Positions 22,381-32,126 of a stretch of DNA of 52,179 bases are shown here, one piece after another; position 1 is the stretch's first letter; every line of letters begins with the position of its first letter. The notes below the pieces were generated by a model. The model was not told the DNA's origin. It ran no database searches and worked only from the letters and a program-made list of their open reading frames with translations. Source of the DNA: Bacteroidota bacterium (GTDB lineage: Bacteria > Bacteroidota > Bacteroidia > NS11-12g > UBA955); assembly GCA_030834125.1 (NCBI GenBank), contig JAURFW010000013.1, forward strand, positions 1-52,179. Direction: 5' to 3'. Made by a program: the position numbers and the translations under genes.

Positions 22381-22965
22381 ATGATTTTGAGATTAATGGC
22401 TTGTGGTGTATTCTTTTTTGTGCAATCTGCAATTGCTCAATTTGGATCTATTTGTGATTCGATCTCTCATTATAAAAAAAATACGGAACCCTCATTTTCA
22501 GGAAGTTTAGATGGTAGATATTCTTATATTTTAGGCAAATCTGTGGATATTTATGGATTAAGACTAGGTGCTGACTATAAAAAGTTTGCCGTATTTGGAG
22601 GGATTTATTTTACTGGTTTTCAAAGTGAATCACAAGAAAAAAGATTCTCATATTTTTATCTCAGCGGGACTGGGGAATACCGTTGGATACAAAATGATAG
22701 ATGGCAATTTAATCAAACTGCTCAAGTTGGTGTTGGAATGGCAAATTTAGAGTTTAAGAATACCCAGGGGGAAACTACTTATTCAGACCACATAATAATT
22801 CCAGTTGAAATTGGAGCAAACGCAACCTATCGGGTTTGGAACTTTATTGGTATATCTGCGGGTATAGGAGCAAGAATTTCTGTAATTCCGGGATCTTATT
22901 TTTCAGCACCGTATTACACCGCAGGATTAGCATTCTTTCCAGATGCTTTTCCCCACTGGTTCTAG
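22381..22965 (+). CDS. Outer-membrane barrel-like protein of unknown function
   Basis: The 194-residue protein has a signal peptide (1-20, ending SAIAQ). Alternating strands follow (YIFGAD-type segments: VDIYGLRLGADYKKFAVFGG, QTAQVGVGMANLEF, NFIGISAGIGARISVI) and it ends FPDAFPHWF. It is probably a small barrel or a periplasmic beta protein. It is divergent from the 21644 barrel gene and its stop overlaps the convergent TlpA-like gene by 4 bases. No family name can be given. Confidence 0.65.
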   Translation: MILRLMACGVFFFVQSAIAQFGSICDSISHYKKNTEPSFSGSLDGRYSYILGKSVDIYGLRLGADYKKFAVFGGIYFTGFQSESQEKRFSYFYLSGTGEYRWIQNDRWQFNQTAQVGVGMANLEFKNTQGETTYSDHIIIPVEIGANATYRVWNFIGISAGIGARISVIPGSYFSAPYYTAGLAFFPDAFPHWF

Positions 22966-24518
22966 TTTTTGTTTGCTTCTTTCTCCTTATCTAAATGCTC
23001 AATAAATTCTGGAATCTTTTCCGCATCAATGCGGTTCGCAACAATCTTCTTGTTTTCGTCCAAAATATAAAGAGTAGGGCTAGCAATTACATAATAGGAA
23101 TACAGTGCATCTGCATATTTCTGTGCTCTAACTTCTCCTCTTATTAGATTAGTGAAGTAATCCATTTTTGGATTGTCCTTTAAATATTTGTACCACTCTT
23201 TTTTCTTATCGCCAGAAGCAAGAGTAATCACTTTCCAACCTTTCTCTTTATGTTTTTCGTACATTTCAATCACCTTTGGCATAACTTCTTTGCAATGACC
23301 ACAAGTAGGATCCCAAAACATTAAAATAGTGTACGGCGCATTGAATGAATTAGTGTTTATCCAAACGGAATCTTGATTTTTCAACTCTAAATCAGCTCCT
23401 GTAGCTCCAATTAATGAGTGAGAACGTCGATAAGCATTTTCACACATTTTAGAAACAGTATTGCTATCTACCCACCAAGCACGTCCTTGACAATATTGAG
23501 ATAGTGCCATGTGAACAAAAACTCTGTCCAGTCCCATAATCTTGCTCGATTCAAATCTGTTGGTTAAATACCAAATGATATATTTTTCGTTTTCTATGCT
23601 GTTCTGACATTTCTGAAGTAAGAAGTTGCATGCATCAATACAACTATCTGCATCTGGCACAATAACTTTATCAAAATATAGATCTAATTTGTTCTTTAAG
23701 ATATTTACAGGCATTCTTACAAGAGCATCCTCATTTAAATCTACATGATCCCAATAATGAGCTTTGTAATATTTGTAAGTATAGCTGCTATCTTTTGTTC
23801 CATCCTCTAAGGTTGGTAATTCTGTAGGGATGTCAATTAGGAACATAGAATATAGGAATCTTGATAAGATATTACCTGGGTGATTTGCAACAAATACGCT
23901 ATCATAGTTGTTCTTTTCTTTAAGGATTTCTGTTCTAATAGGATCCCATTTTTCAATGTTCTCCTCAGAACTATCTTTTGCTACTTCTTTATCTACCTCA
24001 ATCAGTTTTTCAATTATTGCAATTTTGTTCAATTGGTATTCAAGAAACTGTTCATTCTCATCGCAACCTTTAACTTTCCATGTTTGGTAATAGGTATGGC
24101 TATACCATGAAGTATCACAAGTAATTTGAAAATCTTGGTCATCGCCAATCAATAATTCGAAATAGTCGCGCTTTTCTGGTAATACAAAAAGATACATACC
24201 ACGTTGGAGAAGTTTATTGCCAGTGAAACTAGCTATACCCTTGGCATCAACTACTGCTGTGTCACGAAGATATTTCCCTCCAATATGATGATCTGCTATG
24301 TATACCGTATCTCCCGTTTTTAATCCATTTACTTTAAATCTGATATTGTAGTCTCCACTAATTCGGCCATCCCATGCAGCGGTGTCCTTGATTTTTGGGT
24401 AAACTCCAACATTGCTAATTTTTTCAACTTGAAACGGTCTTTCGTATGGAGTTGTTTGTGCGTTACTACTGAAAATTCCAAATGAAGCTAAAACGAGAAG
24501 AATGATTTTATTTTTCAT
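22962..24518 (-). CDS. TlpA-like thioredoxin-fold protein (DUF4369/DUF5106 type)
   Basis: The 518-residue periplasmic protein has a signal peptide (1-20, ending FSSNAQ). An N-terminal beta domain follows (about 50-130, FKVNGLKTGDTVYIADH), then a helical middle (about 150-370). The C-terminal thioredoxin domain carries FWDPTCGHCKEVMP, with the CGHC redox pair near 404 and a cis-Pro in ASPTLYI. It is likely a thiol-disulfide reductase acting on exported proteins, for example in cytochrome c maturation. I took ATG 24518 as start; the 20 residues upstream do not look like a signal. It is divergent from the ATL gene and shares a perfect palindrome with it. Confidence 0.82.
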   Translation of the reverse strand: MKNKIILLVLASFGIFSSNAQTTPYERPFQVEKISNVGVYPKIKDTAAWDGRISGDYNIRFKVNGLKTGDTVYIADHHIGGKYLRDTAVVDAKGIASFTGNKLLQRGMYLFVLPEKRDYFELLIGDDQDFQITCDTSWYSHTYYQTWKVKGCDENEQFLEYQLNKIAIIEKLIEVDKEVAKDSSEENIEKWDPIRTEILKEKNNYDSVFVANHPGNILSRFLYSMFLIDIPTELPTLEDGTKDSSYTYKYYKAHYWDHVDLNEDALVRMPVNILKNKLDLYFDKVIVPDADSCIDACNFLLQKCQNSIENEKYIIWYLTNRFESSKIMGLDRVFVHMALSQYCQGRAWWVDSNTVSKMCENAYRRSHSLIGATGADLELKNQDSVWINTNSFNAPYTILMFWDPTCGHCKEVMPKVIEMYEKHKEKGWKVITLASGDKKKEWYKYLKDNPKMDYFTNLIRGEVRAQKYADALYSYYVIASPTLYILDENKKIVANRIDAEKIPEFIEHLDKEKEANKN

Positions 24519-24525
24519 GCGTATT

Positions 24526-24540
24526 TTTACAATTTGTAAA
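24526..24540. promoter_or_regulatory. Perfect 15 bp palindrome in a divergent intergenic region
   Basis: TTTACAATTTGTAAA reads the same on both strands around a central T. It sits in the 52 bases between the starts of the TlpA-like gene (minus) and the alkyltransferase-like gene (plus), where an operator for a dimeric repressor would be expected. In such A/T-rich DNA it may also be chance. Confidence 0.35.
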
Positions 24541-24570
24541 TTTAAGACAAAAATTAAACCAAAAAGTTGC

Positions 24571-24909
24571 ATGTCCAAGGAAAGTGATGATTTCTACAAT
24601 CGGGTTTTCGATGTAGTACGCCTTGTACCCCATGGAAGGGTTACCACATATGGAGCCATTGCGCGCTTTTTAGGTGCCGCAAGAAGTTCACGCTTGGTTG
24701 GATGGGCAATGAATAGGAGCCATAATATTATTCCAATAATACCTGCACATCGCGTGGTTAATAGAGCAGGTATTTTATCAGGAAAGGCGCATTTTAATGA
24801 TCCAAATGAAATGCAGCGTTTACTAGAATTAGAAGGGGTAGTAGTTAAAGACGATCAAATAATTAACTTCGATGATGTTTTTTGGGACCCTGCTTCAATG
24901 GATCTTTGA
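24571..24909 (+). CDS. Alkyltransferase-like (ATL) DNA-damage recognition protein
   Basis: The 112-residue protein is the C-terminal DNA-binding domain of the O6-methylguanine-DNA methyltransferase family: RLVPHGRVTTYGAIARFLG, SRLVGWAMNRS (Arg finger region), then IPAHRVVNRAG. The active site PCHR of true methyltransferases reads PAHR here, so there is no acceptor Cys and no transfer is possible. ATL proteins with Trp or Ala at this position bind O6-alkylguanine, flip it out and hand it to nucleotide excision repair. The start is ATG 24571. The last 47 bases overlap the convergent pseudouridine synthase gene. Confidence 0.9.
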   Translation: MSKESDDFYNRVFDVVRLVPHGRVTTYGAIARFLGAARSSRLVGWAMNRSHNIIPIIPAHRVVNRAGILSGKAHFNDPNEMQRLLELEGVVVKDDQIINFDDVFWDPASMDL

Positions 24910-25573
24910 ATAATTGCCACCATTGTTCTTTGGGATATGGCGCACTCACCCGAATTTCAGATTTGTCTTTTACTATGTGCGGAGTAATTAATGTTCGAGC
25001 ATGAAGCGCAATAGCTCTTCCTCTAAGGGAGTTCTTGGCGCCATATTTTAAATCTCCTAGAATAGGACAACCCATGTGTCCAAACTGAGCTCGAATTTGA
25101 TGGAATCTACCTGTTTGTAGTTTTACCTCATATAAATTCTTGCCTCCATAATTAGCCAATAATTTGTAGGATAGGTGAGCTTCTTTAGAGCCTGTTCTTG
25201 GTCTTGTATATACATGTGCCCTATTTATTCTGCCATCCTTTGCAATATAATTAAACAATGTCCCCTCGTCCTCTTCCATTCTATTTTCTGTTAACAAATG
25301 ATAAATCTTTGTATTGGTCTTTTCCTTAAAAATCTCGTTCAGTCGGGTTAATGCCTTAGATGATTTCGCCATTACAACAACTCCTGAAACGGGACGATCA
25401 ATACGATGCACTAGTCCTACAAATGCCGCACCCGGTTTTTGATATTTCACCCTAATGTATTCCTCAACTAATTCTTGCAAGTGACGGTCTCCGGATGAAT
25501 CTCCTTGTACGGGTATACCTGAAGGTTTATTGATAAAAATTAGGTGATTATCTTCCCAAAGTACATCTAACAT
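24863..25573 (-). CDS. RluA-family rRNA/tRNA pseudouridine synthase
   Basis: The 236-residue enzyme converts uridine to pseudouridine in RNA. It opens with MLDVLWEDNHLIFINKPSGI and has the catalytic motif HRIDRPVSGVVVMAK (Asp near 66), plus YEVKLQTGRFHQIRAQ and GCPILGDLKYG. There is no S4 domain at the N-terminus, so it belongs to the shorter RluA/TruC-like group; the target site is unknown. ATG 25573 fits the family start; the frame open upstream to 25681 is not family-like. It is convergent with the ATL gene (47-base overlap) and divergent from the MATE gene. Confidence 0.9.
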   Translation of the reverse strand: MLDVLWEDNHLIFINKPSGIPVQGDSSGDRHLQELVEEYIRVKYQKPGAAFVGLVHRIDRPVSGVVVMAKSSKALTRLNEIFKEKTNTKIYHLLTENRMEEDEGTLFNYIAKDGRINRAHVYTRPRTGSKEAHLSYKLLANYGGKNLYEVKLQTGRFHQIRAQFGHMGCPILGDLKYGAKNSLRGRAIALHARTLITPHIVKDKSEIRVSAPYPKEQWWQLFKDPLKQGPKKHHRS

Positions 25574-25649
25574 AACTGCAAAAGTAGTTAGAAGTTGTCT
25601 TTTGTTTGATGTTTCTGTCGATTCCCTATTATTTTTGTTGAAGTTGAAG

Positions 25650-26996
25650 ATGTTTACAGACTTTAGACCAAACGCAGCCAAAATTTTAAAGTTGGCTTAT
25701 CCAGTTATTTTGGGTCAGTTGGGGATTGTGTTAATGGGAGTTGCGGATACAATCATGGTTGGGGATTTAGGTAAAGAATCTTTGGCAGCAGTTAATCAGG
25801 CGAATAATCTGTTTTTTATGCTTTCTGGATTAACCTTTGGGGTGCTATTTGCAATTAGTACTCTAGTAAGTGTAAAGGTTGGAGAGAAGCGTGCAAGTGA
25901 TGGGTATACCATTTATCAATCTGGAATTTGGGTTTCACTATTATTATTTGTTATTCAGTTTGTTATAATGAGTGTTTTGATTGCTCAATTTCACCTTTTA
26001 GGGCAAACACCTGAAGTTAATTCTCTTGCTCCAGGCTATCTTAAAATCGTAGTATGGTCCATTCTTCCGCTCTTATTATTTCTTAATTGTAGACAATACG
26101 CCGATGGATTAGGGCATACTAAAGTTTCAATGGTATTGACTTTTCTTGGGTTAGGATTTAATGTTTTGTTTAATTGGTTATTTATTTATGGCCATTGGGG
26201 ATTTCCTACAATGGGTGTTGAGGGTGCTGCCTGGGCAACTTTATTAAGTAGATGGATTATGACCATTTTAGGGATGTATTATGTTAGGTATTCTAAACTA
26301 ATGTTGCAATACATCGAAAAAGGAAGAATAAGCTTTTGGGAAGCTCGAAAGCATACCATAGAAATCTGGTCAATTGGGATTCCAATAGCATTTCAAACAT
26401 TTGCTGAATGGGCATGTTTTGCAATTTCTGGAATAATGGTAGGTTGGTTCGGTAATGATCCATTAGCAGCGCATGCAGTTGCATTAAATGCAGCTTCGGT
26501 TACATACATGATTGTAACAGGGATTGCTACTGCTGGTAGTATTTTTACTGGAAATGCTTTTGGAGAAAAGAACTATTATAAAATTAAACATCTTGGTCAA
26601 ATTACTTTAGTTTTAATAGTTGCCTTTGAGCTTTTTAATGCTGCACTCTTCATATTGTTAAATAAGCCTATTGCCAATTTGTACAGAGTAGAGGAAAGTG
26701 TGCTTCCGTATATTTTACCATTGTTCTTTTTAGCCGCGGTATTTCAAGTTGCTGATGGTATTCAAGCAGGTGCCATGGCATTATTGCGAGGAGTTAAAGA
26801 TGTGCGATGGGCGAGTATTATCTCCATGGTTAGTTATTGGGCTGTTTCATTGCCACTTTCTTATTTACTTGGTGTTATTTTTGGGGATGGGGTTTATGGA
26901 GTGTGGATTGGCCTTACCATTGGACTTTTTGTTGCAGCAATATTTGGTGTAGTTAGATTTTATAGAAACGTAAAGAAATGGGAAGAAGTAGTTTAA
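25650..26996 (+). CDS. MATE-family multidrug/Na+ antiporter
   Basis: The 448-residue protein has twelve predicted membrane helices in two six-helix halves. Typical MATE segments are LAYPVILGQLGIVLMGVADT (about 14-33), a central loop, and GIPIAFQTFAEWACF opening the second half. NorM-type MATE proteins export cationic drugs or metabolites with Na+ or H+. The start at 25650 gives the correct N-terminus. The next gene starts 19 bases before this one ends, so the two are translationally coupled and the transporter may work with the product of that gene. Confidence 0.92.
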   Translation: MFTDFRPNAAKILKLAYPVILGQLGIVLMGVADTIMVGDLGKESLAAVNQANNLFFMLSGLTFGVLFAISTLVSVKVGEKRASDGYTIYQSGIWVSLLLFVIQFVIMSVLIAQFHLLGQTPEVNSLAPGYLKIVVWSILPLLLFLNCRQYADGLGHTKVSMVLTFLGLGFNVLFNWLFIYGHWGFPTMGVEGAAWATLLSRWIMTILGMYYVRYSKLMLQYIEKGRISFWEARKHTIEIWSIGIPIAFQTFAEWACFAISGIMVGWFGNDPLAAHAVALNAASVTYMIVTGIATAGSIFTGNAFGEKNYYKIKHLGQITLVLIVAFELFNAALFILLNKPIANLYRVEESVLPYILPLFFLAAVFQVADGIQAGAMALLRGVKDVRWASIISMVSYWAVSLPLSYLLGVIFGDGVYGVWIGLTIGLFVAAIFGVVRFYRNVKKWEEVV

Positions 26997-27811
26997 GATT
27001 GATTAATATCTTATTAGTAATGCTATTTGTGCATTGTGGCAAGGCGCAAATAAAATGGAATAAATGGCTGTCCTTGGAGATAGGTTCGGCATATGGAAAT
27101 AGAATATTATTGAGTGCAAACCCATCAGCAACTTATGGATATTCCGAACAAGAATTATCAGATTCTTTTATAAAATGGGACGGCTATACAGAATTATATC
27201 ATGCAGGGTTAGGAATCTATTTTCAGTCAAATCCTCAAACAACTTATTACCTCGGTGCTTCAGTTTCTGAATGGGGTTTTGAACGTCTCAAAGAAGGGAA
27301 TATGTTTGGATTTCAACCACACCCTGAACTTAATGTTTACCCAGCACTTACTCAAGGTGGTACTCAGCAATTAATATTTCAATTTAAACAGCGCTATATA
27401 GAATTTACCAGTAGATACTTACATAAATTAAATGGACAGCGTTTACAATTAGGTACAGAATTTGAACTTTGGGTGTTGGGTGAAGCAAATATTGGATGGT
27501 TGATAGGTGATGAAATGATAATTAATAGCCGAGGATTTTCATTAGTAGAAGGTGATAAAATTGTGAAATACGATTACACAGAGAAATTAAATAGCGATGG
27601 TACAGTCACTTATGATAAAGTCATAAATCCCAAAATGAACGCATCAATGGGTATTGGAGTAAGGGCGGAATATCATCTAGACCAAAAGTGGTCAGTAGAT
27701 GCTCTAGCAATAGTAAAATCTATGCTGAGTCCAAATCACACGGGAGTTTTAACCGGGGTAGGTCACCAATTTGGTATTCAATTGGGGATTCAATATAAAA
27801 TCCCCAATTAA
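26978..27811 (+). CDS. Exported beta-rich protein, probably outer-membrane barrel
   Basis: The 277-residue protein has a signal peptide (1-23, ending HCGKAQ). Many alternating strands follow (WLSLEIGSAYGNRILLSANP, YYLGASVSEWGFERL, IEFTSRYLHKL, NASMGIGVRAEYHLDQ) and it ends FGIQLGIQYKIPN. It is probably a barrel of unknown function, coupled by a 19-base overlap to the MATE exporter. The last codons form the arms of the hairpin at 27780-27809. Confidence 0.7.
   Translation: MGRSSLRLINILLVMLFVHCGKAQIKWNKWLSLEIGSAYGNRILLSANPSATYGYSEQELSDSFIKWDGYTELYHAGLGIYFQSNPQTTYYLGASVSEWGFERLKEGNMFGFQPHPELNVYPALTQGGTQQLIFQFKQRYIEFTSRYLHKLNGQRLQLGTEFELWVLGEANIGWLIGDEMIINSRGFSLVEGDKIVKYDYTEKLNSDGTVTYDKVINPKMNASMGIGVRAEYHLDQKWSVDALAIVKSMLSPNHTGVLTGVGHQFGIQLGIQYKIPN
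27780..27809. terminator. Hairpin terminator built into the 3' end of the coding region
   Basis: AATTGGGGATT (27780-27790) pairs perfectly with AATCCCCAATT (27799-27809) around CAATATAA, with A/T-rich runs outside. The arms are the last codons of the 26978 gene up to its stop. It also lies just behind the stop of sdhB on the other strand, so it can end both transcripts. Confidence 0.8.
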
Positions 27812-27816
27812 ATATT

Positions 27817-28572
27817 TTATTTACCGTTTAATTTAGCCTTATAGTATTCGCGATTAAGATTCGCAATTACTGATAATGGAATTTCTTTAGGACACTCAGC
27901 AGCACAAGCTCCTGTGTTAGAACAAGCTCCAAACCCCTCAGCATCCATTTGGTTTACCATTGCTACTACTCGAGATTCACGCTCGGCTTGACCTTGAGGT
28001 AGTTCTGATAATTGAGTAACTTTTGCACCTACGAATAACATAGCAGATGCATTTTTACAAGCACTAACACAAGCCCCACAGCCAATGCAAGTAGCCGCTT
28101 CAAAAGCGGTATCTGCAATATCTTTTGGAATAAGAATACTGTTAGCATCTACTGCACTGCCTGTATTAACCGATACAAATCCTCCAGAGGCAATAATGCG
28201 GTCGAACGCACCTCTGTTGACAGATAAATCCTTTATTACCGGGAAGGCATTGGATCTCCATGGTTCTACTACTACAGTATCTCCGTCTTTGAAACTGCGC
28301 ATATGTAATTGGCAAGTTGTAACTCCTTGTTTTGGACCATGTGGGCGACCATTAATAACCATGCTGCACATTCCACAAATACCTTCACGACAATCATGGT
28401 CAAATGCTACAGGTTCTTTGCCATCTTCGATTAGCTGTTCATTTAGTACATCGAACATCTCCAAGAAGCTCATATCTGGACTCGCTTCCACAGAGTATGT
28501 TTCAAATAACCCTGTTGTGTTTTGGTTTTTTTGACGCCAAACTTTTAGGTTGATTTTCATTGAATTTCCCAT
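27817..28572 (-). CDS. sdhB: Succinate dehydrogenase iron-sulfur subunit
   Basis: The 251-residue protein passes electrons from the flavin of SdhA to the membrane quinone. The N-terminal ferredoxin domain has the 2Fe-2S ligands in CREGICGMC and a later Cys in TTCQLH. The C-terminal domain has [15 protein letters not shown] for 4Fe-4S and [13 protein letters not shown] for the 3Fe-4S cluster with shared Cys. The true start may be Met5 (28560), since homologues begin near [11 protein letters not shown]. It is the last gene of sdhCAB, 6 bases behind sdhA. Confidence 0.96.
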   Translation of the reverse strand: MGNSMKINLKVWRQKNQNTTGLFETYSVEASPDMSFLEMFDVLNEQLIEDGKEPVAFDHDCREGICGMCSMVINGRPHGPKQGVTTCQLHMRSFKDGDTVVVEPWRSNAFPVIKDLSVNRGAFDRIIASGGFVSVNTGSAVDANSILIPKDIADTAFEAATCIGCGACVSACKNASAMLFVGAKVTQLSELPQGQAERESRVVAMVNQMDAEGFGACSNTGACAAECPKEIPLSVIANLNREYYKAKLNGK

Positions 28573-28578
28573 GATTGC

Positions 28579-30558
28579 TTATTTGTAACTTCTTTGTTGG
28601 ATTTTAATATTTTCGTAATTCAATTCTTCACGATGTAACTCCCAGTTGTTTTCACCTTTGTTTTCCCAAGCAAAAACACAAGTAAAGTCGTTATCGTTTC
28701 TCATTGCTTCTCCCTCTTCGGTTTGATACTCTTCGCGGAAGTGACCTCCACAACTTTCATTTCTATTAAGTGCATCGTGACACATTAATTCTCCAAGTTC
28801 TAAGAAATCAGCCACTCTACCCGCTTTATCTAATTCTGGATTAAACTCATCTACAGATCCAGGAATTCGTACATTTTTGTAGAAATCTTCACGTAATGCT
28901 TTGATCTCTTCAATGGCTTCTTTTAAGCCCTTTTCATTCCTTGCCATACCGCATTTATCCCACATGATTTTACCTAATTCACGGTGGTAACTTTCCACGG
29001 ATCTAGTACCTTGAATTCCCATTAATTGGTTAATTCTATCTTTAGCTCTTTTCTCAGCCTCGATGAAGGCTTCATGATCTGTTGGGATAGGCTTGGTATG
29101 AATTTCCTTACTTAGATAACTTCCAATAGTGTAGGGAATTACAAAATAGCCATCAGCAAGACCTTGCATCAAAGCTGAAGCTCCTAATCTATTTGCTCCA
29201 TGGTCTGAGAAGTTTGCTTCCCCTAAAGCATATAATCCTGGAACGGATGTTTGTAATTCATAATCTACCCATAATCCACCCATAGTATAGTGAACAGCAG
29301 GATAGATTCTCATTGGGACCTCATAAGGATCTTCATCTGTAATCTGTTTGTACATATCAAATAAATTACCGTATTTTTCCTCTATCAATTCTTTCCCCAA
29401 TGCTACTAAAGTGGCGTCGTCAGGATTTGAAATGCCTCGCTTGGTCGCTTCGGCGCGGCCATACTTTTCCGTCATATTATATTTGAAGTCTAAATATACA
29501 GCCATTTTGCTTGGCCCAACACCATATCCAGCATCGCATCTCTCTTTTGCAGCGCGGCTAGCTATATCACGTGGCACTAGGTTACCGAATGCAGGGTAAC
29601 GACGCTCAAGGTAATAATCTCTTTCTTCTTCGGGGATATTGTTAGGTGCACGATTGTCATCTTTTTTCTTTGGTACCCAAATTCTACCGTCATTTCTTAA
29701 CGATTCGCTCATTAAGGTCAATTTTGATTGATAATGGCCAGAAACTGGAATGCACGTTGGATGAATTTGAGTGAAACAAGGATTTGCCATTAATGCACCG
29801 CTTTTGTGAGCTTTCCAAGCCGCAGTTACGTTAGATCCCATGGCGTTAGTGCTTAAGTAGAATACATTACCATACCCTCCAGTACATAACAAAACAGCAT
29901 GTCCAAAATGCCTTTCTAATTCACCAGTAACTAAATTTCTTGCTATAATACCACGAGCCTTTCCATCCACCTTAACAACTTCAATCATCTCATGTCGGGC
30001 ATACATTTTAACATTGCCTAATCCAATCTGACGCTCAAGTGCAGAATATGCACCAAGTAATAATTGTTGTCCAGTTTGACCTGCGGCATAAAATGTACGT
30101 TGCACTTGTGTTCCTCCAAAAGAACGATTAGAAAGCGTTCCTCCATATTCTCTAGCAAAAGGAACTCCTTGAGCTACACATTGATCTATGATATTTGTGG
30201 ATACTTCGGCAAGTCTGTGCACATTGGCTTCTCTTGATCGATAATCTCCACCCTTGATTGTATCGTAAAAAAGTCTGTAAACACTATCACCATCATTTTG
30301 GTAATTTTTGGCCGCATTGATTCCACCCTGAGCAGCAATGGAGTGTGCTCTCCTTGGCGAATCTTGAAAACAAAATGCCGAAACTTTGTATCCCATTTCT
30401 GCTAACGTAGATGCAGCACTTGCACCAGCCAATCCAGTTCCAACAACAATAATGTTCAAGTTACGCTTGTTAGCGGGATTTACCAACGGAACAGAACTTT
30501 TATATTGTGTCCATTTAGTGGACAACTCCCCCTGTGGTACTTTTGATTCTAATTTCAT
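28579..30558 (-). CDS. sdhA: Succinate dehydrogenase/fumarate reductase flavoprotein subunit
   Basis: The 659-residue catalytic subunit oxidises succinate to fumarate in the TCA cycle. The FAD-binding loop is [18 protein letters not shown] (about 36-53). [18 protein letters not shown] contains the His that binds FAD covalently. Active-site segments include [25 protein letters not shown] and [15 protein letters not shown]. Length and insertions match the Bacteroidota/Wolinella-type enzyme, not the proteobacterial one of about 590 residues. It lies between sdhC and sdhB with 6-base gaps on both sides. Confidence 0.97.
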   Translation of the reverse strand: MKLESKVPQGELSTKWTQYKSSVPLVNPANKRNLNIIVVGTGLAGASAASTLAEMGYKVSAFCFQDSPRRAHSIAAQGGINAAKNYQNDGDSVYRLFYDTIKGGDYRSREANVHRLAEVSTNIIDQCVAQGVPFAREYGGTLSNRSFGGTQVQRTFYAAGQTGQQLLLGAYSALERQIGLGNVKMYARHEMIEVVKVDGKARGIIARNLVTGELERHFGHAVLLCTGGYGNVFYLSTNAMGSNVTAAWKAHKSGALMANPCFTQIHPTCIPVSGHYQSKLTLMSESLRNDGRIWVPKKKDDNRAPNNIPEEERDYYLERRYPAFGNLVPRDIASRAAKERCDAGYGVGPSKMAVYLDFKYNMTEKYGRAEATKRGISNPDDATLVALGKELIEEKYGNLFDMYKQITDEDPYEVPMRIYPAVHYTMGGLWVDYELQTSVPGLYALGEANFSDHGANRLGASALMQGLADGYFVIPYTIGSYLSKEIHTKPIPTDHEAFIEAEKRAKDRINQLMGIQGTRSVESYHRELGKIMWDKCGMARNEKGLKEAIEEIKALREDFYKNVRIPGSVDEFNPELDKAGRVADFLELGELMCHDALNRNESCGGHFREEYQTEEGEAMRNDNDFTCVFAWENKGENNWELHREELNYENIKIQQRSYK

Positions 30559-30564
30559 CTTAAT

Positions 30565-31239
30565 TTATTTAATTAAACCCAAATGCATGACAACTGGAAT
30601 AGCTGCAAAAATGAGTGGAATAACAATTGAAAAAACTACTCCTAAAGACTTAATCAATGGGGTATATGATTTGTGATTAACACCTAGAGTTTGGAAAGCG
30701 CTAGAAAAACCGTGCAACAAGTGATAACTAAGGCTAATACACCCTAATACATAAACAATTACAGCTACTGGATTTAGAAAAATCTCTACCATTTCATGGA
30801 ATAATGTGTGCTCTTCTGTAATACCATGAGGTATTTCAAAACGACTTACTACCCAAAAATGCTTTAAATGAAGAACTAAGAAAATTAAAATTATGGTTCC
30901 TAATAATCCCATACTTCTGGAGTACCAAGTGCTGTTGGCACTTCCTCCATCAATTTGATAGCGTGACTTTCTTTTTTTACGATTATCACCAACCAGCCAT
31001 AATCCTTGAACAATATGCAAAAGCAAACCTACAAAAAGGCCAATTTCTGCAGTGCGGATTAGCCAATTGCTCGACATGAATTCTGCAGCCACATTAAATG
31101 TAGCTCCGCCATCGTTGAAAAATACCATGGCATTGATAAGGCAGTGAACCAGTAAGAAAGCAATCAATGAAACTCCCGTCACCGCCATCACAAGTTTTCT
31201 TCCTAAGCTAGATGAAAACAAGAATGACATAACTCCCAT
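30565..31239 (-). CDS. sdhC: Succinate dehydrogenase cytochrome b subunit (single-anchor type)
   Basis: The 224-residue membrane anchor has five helices and conserved His residues suitable for two b haems (LLVHCLINAMVFF, GLLLHIVQG, LVLHLKHFW, SLSYHLLHGFSSA). It matches the Bacillus/Wolinella type in which one protein replaces SdhC and SdhD; no sdhD follows. It transfers electrons to menaquinone, in keeping with the menB gene nearby. It is first in the operon; a TAAATTTG -7 element lies about 27 bases upstream. Confidence 0.93.
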   Translation of the reverse strand: MGVMSFLFSSSLGRKLVMAVTGVSLIAFLLVHCLINAMVFFNDGGATFNVAAEFMSSNWLIRTAEIGLFVGLLLHIVQGLWLVGDNRKKRKSRYQIDGGSANSTWYSRSMGLLGTIILIFLVLHLKHFWVVSRFEIPHGITEEHTLFHEMVEIFLNPVAVIVYVLGCISLSYHLLHGFSSAFQTLGVNHKSYTPLIKSLGVVFSIVIPLIFAAIPVVMHLGLIK

Positions 31240-31265
31240 ATTTTTTATGATTTAAACCGTTTCCG

Positions 31266-31273
31266 CAAATTTA
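31266..31273 (-). promoter_or_regulatory. Bacteroidota-type -7 element of sdhCAB
   Basis: On the minus strand the bases read TAAATTTG, a match to the TAnnTTTG element of the Bacteroidota housekeeping sigma factor. It lies 27 bases before the sdhC start. A TTG-type -33 element is present upstream but the spacing is not ideal. Confidence 0.45.
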
Positions 31274-31442
31274 ATAATTGCAGAGCACAAACGTTTACTC
31301 AATTACGCAGAATATCTATTTGGAAAGTTTCTAATCTAGAAATTAAACTCAAAATCATAAGCTAACACACAGTAGGATAATGGATAAGCCTAAAATAGAA
31401 ATTGAATGATTGTTGTTGAATTTGACGCTATGTTTTAAACAA

Positions 31443-32045
31443 TTAGATTCTGCTCAATTCCAGTTGTTGCAGTCTTTGAACATATTTACCAAAAATGTCA
31501 AATTCAATATTTATAATACTGCCCTTTTTAAGTTTTGATAAATTCGTATTTTCCCAAGTGTAGGGGATAATGGCTACTGAAAATGCACTGGGGAATGAGT
31601 CCACAACAGTTAAACTTACACCATTAATAGTTATTGAACCTTTACTCACGGTAATGCCTAGGCCGTCAGAATAAGTGATAAATATCATCCAAGAACCATT
31701 TGTATCATAAAATTCGTCTACAAGGCCTTTTGCGTCAACATGTCCTTGTACAAAATGACCGTCGAAACGCCCATCCGCTTTCATCGCTCGTTCCAAGTTT
31801 ATTTCATCACCAATCTGCCAATTTGCCAAATTTGTTCGATCTAGAGTTTCTTTAATGGCAGTTACTTTATATGTTGAATTTTTTACATCAACTTCCGTAA
31901 CAGTTAAACATACTCCATCATGTGAAAAGCTTTGATCTACTTTTAGTTCACATGCAATATGCGACTCGATTGTAAAACACTTATTTTCTCTGTCATTGTG
32001 AATTTCAACGATTTTGCCAATACCTTCTATTATTCCGGTGAACAT
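31443..32045 (-). CDS. ribE: Riboflavin synthase, alpha subunit
   Basis: The 200-residue enzyme makes riboflavin from two molecules of dimethylribityl-lumazine. Two lumazine-binding repeats are visible: MFTGIIEGIGKI with SHDGVCLTV and the second with HFVQGHVD, GSITINGVSLTVV. Length is standard. It is transcribed alone, divergently from grpE, and separated from sdhC by 203 bases in which I see only a short TTTCTA/TAGAAA hairpin near 31328-31342. No FMN riboswitch is visible upstream. Confidence 0.95.
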   Translation of the reverse strand: MFTGIIEGIGKIVEIHNDRENKCFTIESHIACELKVDQSFSHDGVCLTVTEVDVKNSTYKVTAIKETLDRTNLANWQIGDEINLERAMKADGRFDGHFVQGHVDAKGLVDEFYDTNGSWMIFITYSDGLGITVSKGSITINGVSLTVVDSFPSAFSVAIIPYTWENTNLSKLKKGSIINIEFDIFGKYVQRLQQLELSRI

Positions 32046-32126
32046 AATAATCGAAAATAATAAAAAATGATGACATTAACATGGTATAAAACTGTTTTTT
32101 ATCTGACAAACTGACACAAATTTCAG

